From the NCBI GenBank assembly GCA_000434635.1, contig HF988082.1, positions 4,285 through 20,342 of the forward strand: DNA of 16,058 nucleotides. The letters are read 5' to 3'. The stretch comes from Firmicutes bacterium CAG:110 (GTDB lineage: Bacteria; Bacillota; Clostridia; Oscillospirales; Oscillospiraceae). The notes beneath the pieces are model-generated. The model was not told the origin of the DNA and did not search any database. It saw nothing but the letters and a program-made list of their open reading frames with translations. A program made the translations under genes and the position numbers. This document shows positions 1 to 7,017 of the stretch, piece after piece. Position 1 is the first letter of the stretch, and the number at the start of each line of letters is the position of its first letter.

Positions 1-30
1 GCAGAACTTTCAAAAAAGAAAAAATTTCAG

Positions 31-59
31 TTGCACTTTTGGATAAAGTGCGCTATGAT
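31..59 (+). promoter_or_regulatory. Sigma-A-type promoter of the sugar ABC transporter operon
   Basis: TTGCAC (31-36) and TATGAT (54-59) are separated by exactly 17 bp, a near-consensus housekeeping promoter. Transcription would start near 66, right at the edge of the palindromic operator. It is the only strong promoter seen ahead of the binding-protein gene. Confidence 0.8.
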
Positions 60-66
60 GTTGACA

Positions 67-89
67 TGGAAACGTTGGAATCGTTTCCA
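67..89. promoter_or_regulatory. Palindromic operator, probably for the LacI-family regulator
   Basis: Two perfect 8-bp inverted arms, TGGAAACG (67-74) and CGTTTCCA (82-89), flank a 7-bp spacer. Each arm carries the AAACG/CGTTT core typical of LacI-family sites. The site begins 8 bp after the -10 box, so a bound protein would block promoter escape. The LacI-family gene at 3572-4582 in the same cluster is the obvious candidate ligand; that link is inference. A CcpA cre site is a weaker alternative because the match to the cre consensus is poor. Confidence 0.7.
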
Positions 90-134
90 AACCACCATCC
101 GGCTCTGCCGGAACGAAAATAGGAGGAAACACAA

Positions 135-1496
135 ATGAAAAAGCTGATTGCATTGCTGCTGGCAGTTGTCATGGTAATGGGCCTGGCCGCCTGCGGCTCC
201 AAGACCACTACCGAGACCAAGGCTCCCACCGAAGCCAAGGTTGACACTCCCGCCACCGAGGCCAAGACCGACGCGCCCGCCGCTGCCGGTTCCGTCTACT
301 ACCTGAACTTCAAGCCCGAGTTCGACCAGGCTCTGCAGGGTCTGGCCGCCAGCTACACCGAGAAGACCGGCGTGCCTGTCAAGGTCGTGACCGCCGCTTC
401 CGGCGACTACTCCAACACCCTGAACGCCCAGATGGGCAAGGACGGCGCTCCCACCGTCTACAACATCGGCAACATGTCCGGCCTGAAGGACTGGGATGAG
501 TACGCTCTGGATCTGACCGGAACGGCTCTCGCCGGCGAGCTGGCCACCAACGACTTCAACCTCTACAACGAGGCCGGTGAGCTGAAGGCCATGGGCTACT
601 GCTACGAGTCCTTCGGTATCATCGTCAACACCAAGCTGCTGGCCGATGCCGGTCACTCTCTGGATGAGATCAAGGACTTCGCGTCCCTGAAGGCCGTCGC
701 TGACGACATCCACGCCCGCGCCGCTGAGCTGGGCTTCGACGCCTTCTCCTCCGCCGGCCTGGACGGCTCCTCTTCCTGGCGCTTCTCCGGTCACCTGGCC
801 AACATGCCCCTCTACTATGAGTTCCGTGACGACGGCGTGACCGAGCAGCCCGCCGAGATCAAGGGCACCTACCTGGACAACTTCCGCAACATCTGGGATC
901 TGTACATCACCGATTCCGCCGCTGACCCCACCGCCCTGTCCACCGCCACTGGCGACCAGTCCGAGGCTGAGTTCGGCGAAGGCAAGGCTGTCTTCTACCA
1001 GAACGGCACTTGGGAGTACGCGGCTCTGACCGCCGACAAGTTCAACCTGAACCCCGACGAGATCGCCATGATCCCCATCTACTGCGGCGTTGACGGCGAA
1101 GAGAAGGCCGGCCTGTGCTCCGGCACCGAGAACTGCTGGGCGATCAACAGTCAGGCCAAGGAAGAGGACATCCAGGCTTCTCTGGACTTCCTGTATTGGC
1201 TGGTCACCGATCCCGACGCATCCGCTGTCCTGGTCGAGCAGCTGGGCGCTGTTCCCTTCAAGAGCTGCCCCGCTTCCGCCAACAAGTTCATCGTTGACGG
1301 CAACGCGCTGCTGGCTGACGGCAAGTACGCTGTGACCTGGGCGTTCAACTACACCCCCAACGTGGACTCCTGGAGAGCTACCGTTGTCACCGCTCTGGCT
1401 GCTTACTCCGCTGATCCCACCGACGCCAACTGGGAAGCTGTTAAGACCGCTTTCGTTGACGGCTGGGCCATCGAGTACAAGACCGTGAACGGCTGA
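135..1496 (+). CDS. ABC transporter sugar-binding lipoprotein (extracellular solute-binding protein family 1, MalE-like)
   Basis: This is the extracellular substrate-binding subunit of a carbohydrate ABC importer, lipid-anchored to the outer face of the membrane. A 19-residue lipoprotein signal peptide with positive Lys2-Lys3, a hydrophobic core and lipobox LAAC puts the lipidated Cys at residue 20. Residues about 24-50 are a low-complexity Thr/Glu/Ala/Pro linker with an imperfect TEAK repeat, a flexible tether. The rest (453 residues in all) has the size and texture of family-1 sugar-binding proteins. AGGAGG at 121-126 sits 8 bp before the ATG. Codon use is strongly biased to C-ending codons, as in highly expressed genes. 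It is first in the operon, followed by a stable hairpin and two permease genes. The substrate is inferred to be maltodextrin because malQ is nearby; the protein alone does not prove this. Confidence 0.9.
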   Translation: MKKLIALLLAVVMVMGLAACGSKTTTETKAPTEAKVDTPATEAKTDAPAAAGSVYYLNFKPEFDQALQGLAASYTEKTGVPVKVVTAASGDYSNTLNAQMGKDGAPTVYNIGNMSGLKDWDEYALDLTGTALAGELATNDFNLYNEAGELKAMGYCYESFGIIVNTKLLADAGHSLDEIKDFASLKAVADDIHARAAELGFDAFSSAGLDGSSSWRFSGHLANMPLYYEFRDDGVTEQPAEIKGTYLDNFRNIWDLYITDSAADPTALSTATGDQSEAEFGEGKAVFYQNGTWEYAALTADKFNLNPDEIAMIPIYCGVDGEEKAGLCSGTENCWAINSQAKEEDIQASLDFLYWLVTDPDASAVLVEQLGAVPFKSCPASANKFIVDGNALLADGKYAVTWAFNYTPNVDSWRATVVTALAAYSADPTDANWEAVKTAFVDGWAIEYKTVNG

Positions 1497-1521
1497 TCGG
1501 CACACCACAACTGAAACCCAG

Positions 1522-1546
1522 AGGGGCGGGCGGGAAGCCCGCCCCT
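1522..1546 (+). terminator. Stable GC-rich hairpin after the binding-protein gene (attenuator or mRNA 3' end)
   Basis: A 10-bp perfect stem (1522-1531 with 1537-1546) closes a GGGAA loop; only a short TTT follows, so termination is probably partial. Such hairpins between binding-protein and permease genes usually let the first gene be expressed far above the permeases. The remaining gap to 1712 holds a small hairpin (CGGAAC/GTTCCG, 1627-1641) and an AT-rich stretch with TATAAT (1674-1679) but no convincing -35 box. Confidence 0.7.
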
Positions 1547-1712
1547 TTGAATGTCCCGGCCTGCACAGGGTGGGAGGGTACGTCGGCTTTTGGGCGGATG
1601 CAGCCTCCTGTCCTGCGCGGCAGCACCGGAACGCAGTTCCGTTCTGACACGGTTATTTTGGTAAGCAGCCAAATATAATAAAAATACAATACAGGAAAGC
1701 GAGGGAATCTCA

Positions 1713-2621
1713 TTGAGCAAAAAAAATGACGGCGCCGGGCTGAACAGCCGACTGATCCGCCGTCCCATTCAGCGGTGGGCGCCGCTGTTCATCCTCCCCG
1801 TGTTCGCTGCCTTCTGCATCGGCTTCGTCTGGCCGTTTTTGCAGGGCATCTACCTGTCCTTCTGCACCTTCAATATTCCCAAGGATGCCAAATGGGTCGG
1901 CCTGACGAATTATTCCAAAATCTGGACGGACGTCAGCTTCTGGAACGCCTTCAAGAACACCGCCTTTTTCGCCGTGGTCTCCATTCTCCTGATCAATGTG
2001 CTGGCCTTCTTCATCGCCTATGCCCTGACCCAGAAGATGCGCGGCTCCAACCTGTTTCGCACCGTGTTCTTCATGCCCAACCTGATCGGCGGCGTGGTGC
2101 TGGGCTATATTTGGAGCATGATCTTCGACGGCATTCTGCGCAATTACGCCACCTACCTCACCGCCAACGCCACTTACGGCTTCTGGGGCCTGGTCATTCT
2201 GGTGGCCTGGCAGCAGATCGGCTACATGATGATCATTTACATTGCCGGACTTCAGGCCGTCCCCGGAGACATGCTGGAGGCCGCTGAAATTGACGGCGCC
2301 AGCGGCAGCCAGACACTGTTTAGAGTCATCATCCTCAACGTGATGCCCTCCATCACCACTTGCACCTTCCTGACTCTGACCAACTCCTTCAAGCTGTTCG
2401 ACCAGAACCTGGCGCTGACCGGCGGCCTGCCCAGCGTCATCCAGAACGGCGCGAAGTTCAACCAGACTGAGCTGCTGGCGCTGAACATTTACTCCACCTA
2501 CAACATCAATAAGAATTGGCACGGCGTTGCCCAGGCAAAGGCTGTTATCTTCTTTATTCTGGTGGCCGTTCTGGCCATTGCTCAGCAGACCGCGACCCGC
2601 CGCAAGGAGGTGCAGCAGTGA
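1713..2621 (+). CDS. Sugar ABC transporter permease, MalF/UgpA type
   Basis: This is one of the two inner-membrane channel subunits of the carbohydrate importer. It has 302 residues and about six hydrophobic segments (roughly 23-48, 85-110, 115-140, 150-180, 205-230 and 275-297). The EAA loop that docks the ATPase is visible as EAAEIDGA at residues 189-196, followed by the usual conserved spacing. The start is TTG at 1713, supported by GAGGGA at 1701-1706; no better ATG lies upstream. Its stop overlaps the start of the next permease by one base, so the two are translationally coupled, as expected for subunits that form a heterodimer. No ATPase gene lies in the cluster, so a shared MsmX-like ATPase elsewhere must energise it (inference from other Firmicutes). 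Confidence 0.92.
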   Translation: MSKKNDGAGLNSRLIRRPIQRWAPLFILPVFAAFCIGFVWPFLQGIYLSFCTFNIPKDAKWVGLTNYSKIWTDVSFWNAFKNTAFFAVVSILLINVLAFFIAYALTQKMRGSNLFRTVFFMPNLIGGVVLGYIWSMIFDGILRNYATYLTANATYGFWGLVILVAWQQIGYMMIIYIAGLQAVPGDMLEAAEIDGASGSQTLFRVIILNVMPSITTCTFLTLTNSFKLFDQNLALTGGLPSVIQNGAKFNQTELLALNIYSTYNINKNWHGVAQAKAVIFFILVAVLAIAQQTATRRKEVQQ

Positions 2622-3484
2622 TGCGTAAAGACAGAATGAAAACCAAAGAGTATTCCGCCGGCAGCACGGTGCTGACCGTTGCCTTCGTGCTGATCTGCCT
2701 TGTGTGGATCATGCCCATTTACGAGGTTGTCGTCAACTCCCTGAAGTCCAACAATGCCATCAATCTGGACGTGTTTGCCCTGCCCAATTCGGAGAGCTTC
2801 GTGGGCTTTGCCAACTATGTCAAGGGTATGACCTTCGGCAATTACCCCTTCCTCAAGTCCGTGGGCTACAGCCTGTTCATCAGCGTGGTTTCCACGGCGC
2901 TGATCCTGCTGTGCTGCTCCATGGCGGCATGGTACATTGCCCGGGTGCGGAGCGGCTTTGCCAAGTTCTTCTACTATCTGTGCCTGTTCTCCATGATCGT
3001 CCCCTTCCAGATGGTCATGTTCACCCTGACCTCCACCGCTGACTCCCTGAAGCTGAACACCCCCTGGACGATTCCTGTGATCTATCTGGGCTTCGGCGCG
3101 GGTCTTGCCATCTTCATGTTCGTGGGCTTCGTCAAGAGCCTGCCTCTGGAAATCGAGGAAGCGGCGTCCATTGACGGCTGCGGTCCCGTGCGCACCTACT
3201 TCAACGTGGTGCTGCCCATGCTGAAGCCTACCCTCATTTCCGTGGGTATTCTGGAACTGATGTGGGTCTGGAACGACTATCTCCTGCCGTATCTGGTTCT
3301 GGACATCACCAAGTACCGCACCATCCCCATCCACGTCCAGTACCTGAAGGGTAGCTATGGCACCGTGGATCTGGGCGCGACCATGGCGGTCATCATGATG
3401 GCCATTCTGCCCATCATCATTGTCTACCTGTTCTGCCAGAAGTACATCATCAAGGGCGTCGCTGCCGGCGCGGTGAAGGGCTAA
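2621..3484 (+). CDS. Sugar ABC transporter permease, MalG/UgpE type
   Basis: Second channel subunit of the importer, 287 residues from ATG 2621, whose A is the last base of the upstream TGA. AAGGAGG at 2604-2610 supports this start; GTG at 2618 is a possible alternative. About six membrane segments are visible, beginning at residues 12-34. The ATPase-docking EAA motif is EAASIDGC at residues 180-187. The C-terminal KYIIKGVAAGAVKG is the usual ending of MalG-type permeases. It lies directly after the MalF-type gene and before a strong hairpin and the LacI-type regulator. The substrate is not encoded in its sequence in a way I can read; maltodextrin is inferred from malQ nearby. Confidence 0.92.
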   Translation: MRKDRMKTKEYSAGSTVLTVAFVLICLVWIMPIYEVVVNSLKSNNAINLDVFALPNSESFVGFANYVKGMTFGNYPFLKSVGYSLFISVVSTALILLCCSMAAWYIARVRSGFAKFFYYLCLFSMIVPFQMVMFTLTSTADSLKLNTPWTIPVIYLGFGAGLAIFMFVGFVKSLPLEIEEAASIDGCGPVRTYFNVVLPMLKPTLISVGILELMWVWNDYLLPYLVLDITKYRTIPIHVQYLKGSYGTVDLGATMAVIMMAILPIIIVYLFCQKYIIKGVAAGAVKG

Positions 3485-3503
3485 GTTCCCGTAACTGATT
3501 TTT

Positions 3504-3533
3504 ACCCACCGGCTGTGTAAACAGCCGGTGGGT
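3504..3533 (+). terminator. Intrinsic terminator-like hairpin after the permease genes
   Basis: A perfect 13-bp stem (3504-3516 with 3521-3533) closed by a GTAA tetraloop, followed by ATTTC. The T tract after the stem is short, and four to five Ts precede it, so it may also work on the opposite strand. No good promoter was found between it and the regulator gene, so some read-through into that gene is likely. Confidence 0.75.
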
Positions 3534-3571
3534 ATTTCAAAGATTCCGAAAAGAGAGGGGCGGCGGATGCC

Positions 3572-4582
3572 ATGACAATCAAAGATCTGGCTGCAAAGAC
3601 CGGCTATGCCGTCGGCACCGTTTCCCGGGCGCTGAACAATCATCCCAACGTCAGCGAGCGGGCAAGGCAGGAAATCCTGGAGGCCGCCGCCGAAAGCGGC
3701 TTTCAGTTGAACGTCAACGCCAAGCAGCTCAAGCAGCACCACTCCACCACCATTCTGGTGGTGGTCAAGGGTATCGGCAACGAGCTGTTCGGGGAGATGG
3801 TGGAGTCCATCCAGACCCTGATCGCCCAGACCCACTACCAGCTGGTGGTGGACTACATGGACGAGGACGAAAACGAAGTGCGCCGAGCCGCGCAGCTGTG
3901 CCGGGAAAAGAAGCCTCTGGGCATCCTGTTCCTCGGCGGCAACAACGAGAATTTCATCCGGGATTTCGGGGGCATTGACGTTCCCTGTGTCGTGGTCACC
4001 AACGACGCCTCCATGCTGTCCTTTGACAACCTGTCCAGCGTCTCCACCGACGACCGGGAGGCCGCGTGCAGCGCCATGGATACGTTGATTCGTCTGGGAC
4101 ATAGCCGTATCGCCATCATCGGCGGCGACCGGGCCATTTCCGACACCAGCCGTCTGCGCTACGAGGGCTGTATGCAGTCCTTCACTGCCCACGGCATCCC
4201 CTTCGACCCCAAGCGGGACTATCAGGGCGTGCGCTATTCCTATCAGGCGGGGTATCAGGCGACCAAGGCGCTGTTGGATAAGGGCTGCCGGTTCACCGCG
4301 ATTTTCGCCACCGCCGACGTGATGGCCATCGGAGCCATCCGCGCCTTGCAGGACAACGGCCTGCAGGTGCCGGAGGACGTGTCGGTCATGGGCGTGGACG
4401 GCCTGCCGCTGAGCAGCTTCCTGGTGCCGAGACTGGCCACCGTCCGTCAGACCGTTTCCCTGCTGGCAAAGCGCAGCGTGGAAATTCTGCTGGGGAATAT
4501 CGAGCGGAACGCGCCCGCCTGTCACGAGACGGTGCCCTTTGAGATCCTCTCCCGGGAGAGCATCCGGGAAATTTCACACTGA
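3572..4582 (+). CDS. LacI-family transcriptional regulator, probable repressor of the sugar operon
   Basis: This is a DNA-binding sugar sensor of 336 residues. The N-terminal helix-turn-helix (residues 3-22) has the family pattern with recognition segment VGTVSRALN; V14 and G15 occupy the positions that set operator specificity in LacI. A hinge region follows around residues 46-60, then a periplasmic-binding-like effector domain (about 60-336) with IAIIGGD and VMGVDGLP segments. The start ATG at 3572 has a purine-rich AGAGAGGGG at 3552-3560. The gene lies between the permeases and malQ. The palindromic site at 67-89 is the likely target, with maltodextrin or a phosphorylated sugar as inducer. 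Repressor rather than activator is inferred from operator position. Hinge residues AKQL differ slightly from the commoner ARxL. Confidence 0.92.
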   Translation: MTIKDLAAKTGYAVGTVSRALNNHPNVSERARQEILEAAAESGFQLNVNAKQLKQHHSTTILVVVKGIGNELFGEMVESIQTLIAQTHYQLVVDYMDEDENEVRRAAQLCREKKPLGILFLGGNNENFIRDFGGIDVPCVVVTNDASMLSFDNLSSVSTDDREAACSAMDTLIRLGHSRIAIIGGDRAISDTSRLRYEGCMQSFTAHGIPFDPKRDYQGVRYSYQAGYQATKALLDKGCRFTAIFATADVMAIGAIRALQDNGLQVPEDVSVMGVDGLPLSSFLVPRLATVRQTVSLLAKRSVEILLGNIERNAPACHETVPFEILSRESIREISH

Positions 4583-4587
4583 TAATC

Positions 4588-4624
4588 CATTAAAATGCTC
4601 AATTCTGAATTGAGCATTTTAATG
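4588..4624. terminator. Long perfect-stem terminator after the LacI-family gene
   Basis: 17 bp of perfect inverted repeat (4588-4604 with 4608-4624) around a CTG loop. The right arm contains TTTTAA, giving a built-in T-rich end, and the arms are symmetric enough to work in both directions. It separates the regulator from malQ, so malQ probably has its own promoter. The best candidate, TATCAA at 4673-4678, has a poor -35 box. Confidence 0.75.
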
Positions 4625-4695
4625 AACGATCACATATCACAGATGCTGTTTTTCGATAAGAACGTAAAGCGGTATCAATTAAGGAGACTATTGCA

Positions 4696-6174
4696 ATGCG
4701 CGAAAGCGGAATTTTGATGCATATTACCTCCCTGCCGACCTCTTACGGCATCGGCACCATGGGAAAGGACGCCTATGCCTTTGTGGACTTTCTGGTCAGG
4801 GCCGGACAGCGGTACTGGCAGATCTTGCCCCTGACTCCCACCGGCTACGGCGATTCCCCCTATCAGTCTCTGGGCGCCTGCGCAGGCAACCATTATCTCA
4901 TCGATCTGGACAGGCTGGCAGACGAGGGGCTGCTGAAAAAAGAGGAAATCCAGAACATTCCATGGGGCAGCAATCCGGCACGGGTGGATTTCGGCGCCAT
5001 GTACGCCCACCGGATGAACGTGCTGCGGCTGGCGTTTCAGCGGTTTGCACCGGATGAAGCCTACGAAACATTCGTGGAGCAGAACCGGAGCTGGCTGGAA
5101 GACTATGCTCTGTTCACGGCGTTGAAGGACACCCTGGGCGGCAAGCCATGGCTGGACTGGCCGGAGGCTCTGCGCCTGCGCAAGGCCGACGCGCTGGCGG
5201 AAAAGCGCCGGGAGCTGTCCGATGAGATCCGGCTGCAATACTTTGTTCAGTACGAATTTGACAGGCAGTGGAAGGCTCTGCGCAGCTACGCCAATGCCAA
5301 GGGCGTCCGCATTATCGGCGACGTTCCCATTTACGTGCCGCTGGATTCGGCGGACGTGTGGGCGAATCCGGAACTCTTCCAGCTGGACGAAAGCCGCCAT
5401 CCGGAACAGGTGGCGGGCTGCCCCCCGGATTCCTTCACCGCAGACGGCCAGCTCTGGGGCAACCCAATTTACGACTGGAAAAAGATGGCGCAGACTCACT
5501 ATTTCTGGTGGATTCAGCGCCTGACGGCTGCCGGAAAGCTGTACGACGTTATCCGTCTGGATCATTTCCGCGGCTTTGAAAGCTACTGGTCGGTGCCCGC
5601 AGGAGATACCACCGCGCGGAACGGCAAGTGGGTGAAAGGCCCCGGAATGGACTTCATCCGCACCATTCAGCAGGCTCTGCCCAATCTGGAATTCATTGCC
5701 GAAGATCTGGGCTTTATCACCCCCGAGGTGCGGAAGTTGCAGCAGGACTCCGGCTATCCCGGCATGAAGGTTCTGGAATTTGCCTTCGACTCCCGGGAGG
5801 AAAGCGACTACATGCCCCATCTGTACCCCGTGGACTCCGTGTGCTACACCGGCACCCACGACAACGTGACTCTCAAGCAGTGGTTTGACGAAGCCGCGCC
5901 GGAGGATGTGGCATGCGCGAAAACCTATCTCGGACTGAACCGGGAAGAGGGCTATATCCGGGGCATGATTCGCGGCTGCATGGGTTCCGTGTCCCGGCTG
6001 TGCGTGGTGCAGATGCAGGACTATCTGGAACTGGGCAAGGAAGCTCGCATGAACTTTCCCGGTACGCTGTCCAGCGCCAACTGGACGTGGCGCGCGGAAA
6101 AGGGCTTTGACTCCGACGCTCTGGCCGCGAGAATTTACGCTGCCACAAAGCTGTACGGACGCGTGGGGAAATAA
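4696..6174 (+). CDS. malQ: 4-alpha-glucanotransferase (amylomaltase), GH77
   Basis: This is a cytoplasmic enzyme that transfers alpha-1,4-glucan segments between maltodextrins, releasing glucose and making longer chains. At 492 residues it is close to the usual 500. The three GH77 catalytic acids are in place: the nucleophile in RLDHFRG (D289), the general acid in AEDLG (E336) and the stabilising Asp in GTHDN (D389). The N-terminal ITSLPTSYGIGTMG and LTPTGYGDSPYQS segments are also classic. AAGGAG at 4680-4685 supports the ATG at 4696. The gene follows the LacI-type regulator and strongly suggests that the upstream importer handles maltose or maltodextrins. A terminator hairpin follows it. 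Identification is very secure. Confidence 0.97.
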   Translation: MRESGILMHITSLPTSYGIGTMGKDAYAFVDFLVRAGQRYWQILPLTPTGYGDSPYQSLGACAGNHYLIDLDRLADEGLLKKEEIQNIPWGSNPARVDFGAMYAHRMNVLRLAFQRFAPDEAYETFVEQNRSWLEDYALFTALKDTLGGKPWLDWPEALRLRKADALAEKRRELSDEIRLQYFVQYEFDRQWKALRSYANAKGVRIIGDVPIYVPLDSADVWANPELFQLDESRHPEQVAGCPPDSFTADGQLWGNPIYDWKKMAQTHYFWWIQRLTAAGKLYDVIRLDHFRGFESYWSVPAGDTTARNGKWVKGPGMDFIRTIQQALPNLEFIAEDLGFITPEVRKLQQDSGYPGMKVLEFAFDSREESDYMPHLYPVDSVCYTGTHDNVTLKQWFDEAAPEDVACAKTYLGLNREEGYIRGMIRGCMGSVSRLCVVQMQDYLELGKEARMNFPGTLSSANWTWRAEKGFDSDALAARIYAATKLYGRVGK

Positions 6175-6232
6175 CGGATTTCCCTTGCGGAACAAGGAAA
6201 AACTGCTCTGAACCATAATGTAGCGAAATTTC

Positions 6233-6265
6233 ACCGGGAACCGGGATTTTGTCCGGGTTCCCGGT
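6233..6265 (+). terminator. Intrinsic terminator of malQ
   Basis: A 14-bp stem with one mismatch (6233-6246 with 6252-6265) and a TTTTG loop, followed by a T-rich run (TTGATTTTTT). This is a strong rho-independent terminator ending the carbohydrate module. Confidence 0.85.
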
Positions 6266-6421
6266 TGATTTTTTGGAAACGTTTTTTCCTGCATCGGCGG
6301 GGATTTTTCCGAAAAAACGGCACAAATTATGCGAGTTTCTGCATTATTCACAAAATTCTGCCCCAATGTCCATTTTTTATGTGAATACTATAAAAAAGTT
6401 GAAAATTAACATTTTTTCCGA
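6266..6421 (+). other. AT-rich non-coding stretch between malQ and trmL
   Basis: Part of a 334-bp gap without a credible gene. It contains TGGAAACG (6274-6281), identical to one arm of the operator at 67-89, followed by TTTTTTCC, so GGAAA/TTTCC forms a short imperfect palindrome. It also contains a 7-bp inverted repeat ATTCACA (6346-6352)/TGTGAAT (6380-6386) and several A/T tracts that may act as UP-element-like DNA for the promoter that follows. No RNA gene was recognised. Confidence 0.4.
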
Positions 6422-6450
6422 TTGATTTTACCGCCCGTTTGACTTACAAT
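6422..6450 (+). promoter_or_regulatory. Promoter of the trmL-pgk-tpiA unit
   Basis: TTGATT (6422-6427) and TACAAT (6445-6450) with a 17-bp spacer, preceded by A/T-rich tracts. Transcription would start near 6457, giving a leader of about 50 bases before trmL. No other convincing promoter was found before pgk, so the glycolytic genes may depend on it. Confidence 0.7.
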
Positions 6451-6508
6451 AGAAGACGAGCGGATTTTGAGAAAACAGTCCGACGCGACTGCCACCGGGG
6501 TGATGTGC

Positions 6509-6991
6509 ATGCTGAATATTGTTCTGGTGGAACCGGAGATACCGCAGAACTGCGGCAATATCGCCCGCACCTGCGCCGCAACAGGCTGCCGTCTGCACCT
6601 GATACGGCCGCTGGGCTTTGACATCTCCGAAAAGGCCGTCCGCCGTGCGGGTCTGGATTACTGGCACATGGTGGAGGTTCGGGACTACGAAAATCTGGAG
6701 GACTTCTTCGCGAAGAATCAGGTGGAGGAAATGTGGTGCCTGTCCACGAAAGCGCCGAGGAGCTATACCGAGGCTGCCTTTCACGACGGCTGCTACCTGT
6801 TTTTCGGGAAGGAGACTAAGGGACTTCCGGAGGACTTCCTTCGGGCGCACTACGACGCGTGTGTTCGCATTCCCATGCGTCCGGATGCCCGGAGCCTGAA
6901 TCTGAGCAATGCGGTTGCCGTCACCGTCTACGAGGCACTGCGTCAGCTGTCGTTTCCCAATTTGCGCGACTTTGGTAAAATGCGGGAGTGA
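6509..6991 (+). CDS. trmL: tRNA (cytidine(34)-2'-O)-methyltransferase, SPOUT family
   Basis: It methylates the 2'-O of the wobble nucleotide of certain leucine tRNAs, using S-adenosylmethionine. From ATG 6509 it is 160 residues, matching the family's usual 155-160. The protein opens with LNIVLVEPEIPQNCGNIART, the hallmark N-terminus. The trefoil-knot SAM-binding elements follow: FFGKETKGLP (mid-protein) and IPMRPDARSLNLSNAVAV near the C-terminus. A GGGGTG at 6497-6502 lies 6 bp before this ATG. ATG 6503 and an upstream TTG (6467) are in frame, but they lack spacing or homology. It is first in a unit with pgk and tpiA. A small hairpin spans the stop codon (CGGGAG 6983-6988/CTCCCG 6993-6998). 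Confidence 0.93.
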   Translation: MLNIVLVEPEIPQNCGNIARTCAATGCRLHLIRPLGFDISEKAVRRAGLDYWHMVEVRDYENLEDFFAKNQVEEMWCLSTKAPRSYTEAAFHDGCYLFFGKETKGLPEDFLRAHYDACVRIPMRPDARSLNLSNAVAVTVYEALRQLSFPNLRDFGKMRE

Positions 6992-7017
6992 CCTCCCGAG
7001 AATATGGAGGAGTTATC

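Noticed and set aside
67..89. CcpA cre site
   Set aside because: The arms are a perfect 8-bp palindrome with a 7-bp spacer, longer than the compact cre consensus, and the local match to that consensus is poor. A cluster-specific LacI-type site is more likely.
27..1508. A 493-codon minus-strand open frame over the binding protein
   Set aside because: A Gly/Val-rich antisense shadow created by the extreme C-ending codon bias of the lipoprotein gene.
2582..4525. A 647-codon minus-strand open frame
   Set aside because: It lies antisense to MalG and the LacI regulator, which have clear motifs and start signals. The translation is His/Gln/Gly/Asp-rich, as expected from antisense of GC-rich codons, and matches no family.
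4675..6366. A 563-codon minus-strand open frame over malQ
   Set aside because: It is antisense to a gene with all three GH77 catalytic residues; no ribosome site and no recognisable domain.
6346..6386. ATTCACA/TGTGAAT inverted repeat as a hairpin RNA or operator
   Set aside because: Only 7 bp arms separated by 27 bp of AT-rich DNA; this is easily chance and no RNA family was recognised.
6439..6444. TTGACT as a -35 box for trmL
   Set aside because: No -10 box lies 16-18 bp downstream; TTGATT (6422) with TACAAT (6445) fits far better.
6467..6508. Upstream TTG start extending trmL by 14 residues
   Set aside because: The extension does not resemble the family N-terminus. The ATG at 6509 gives the family length and a better-spaced ribosome site.
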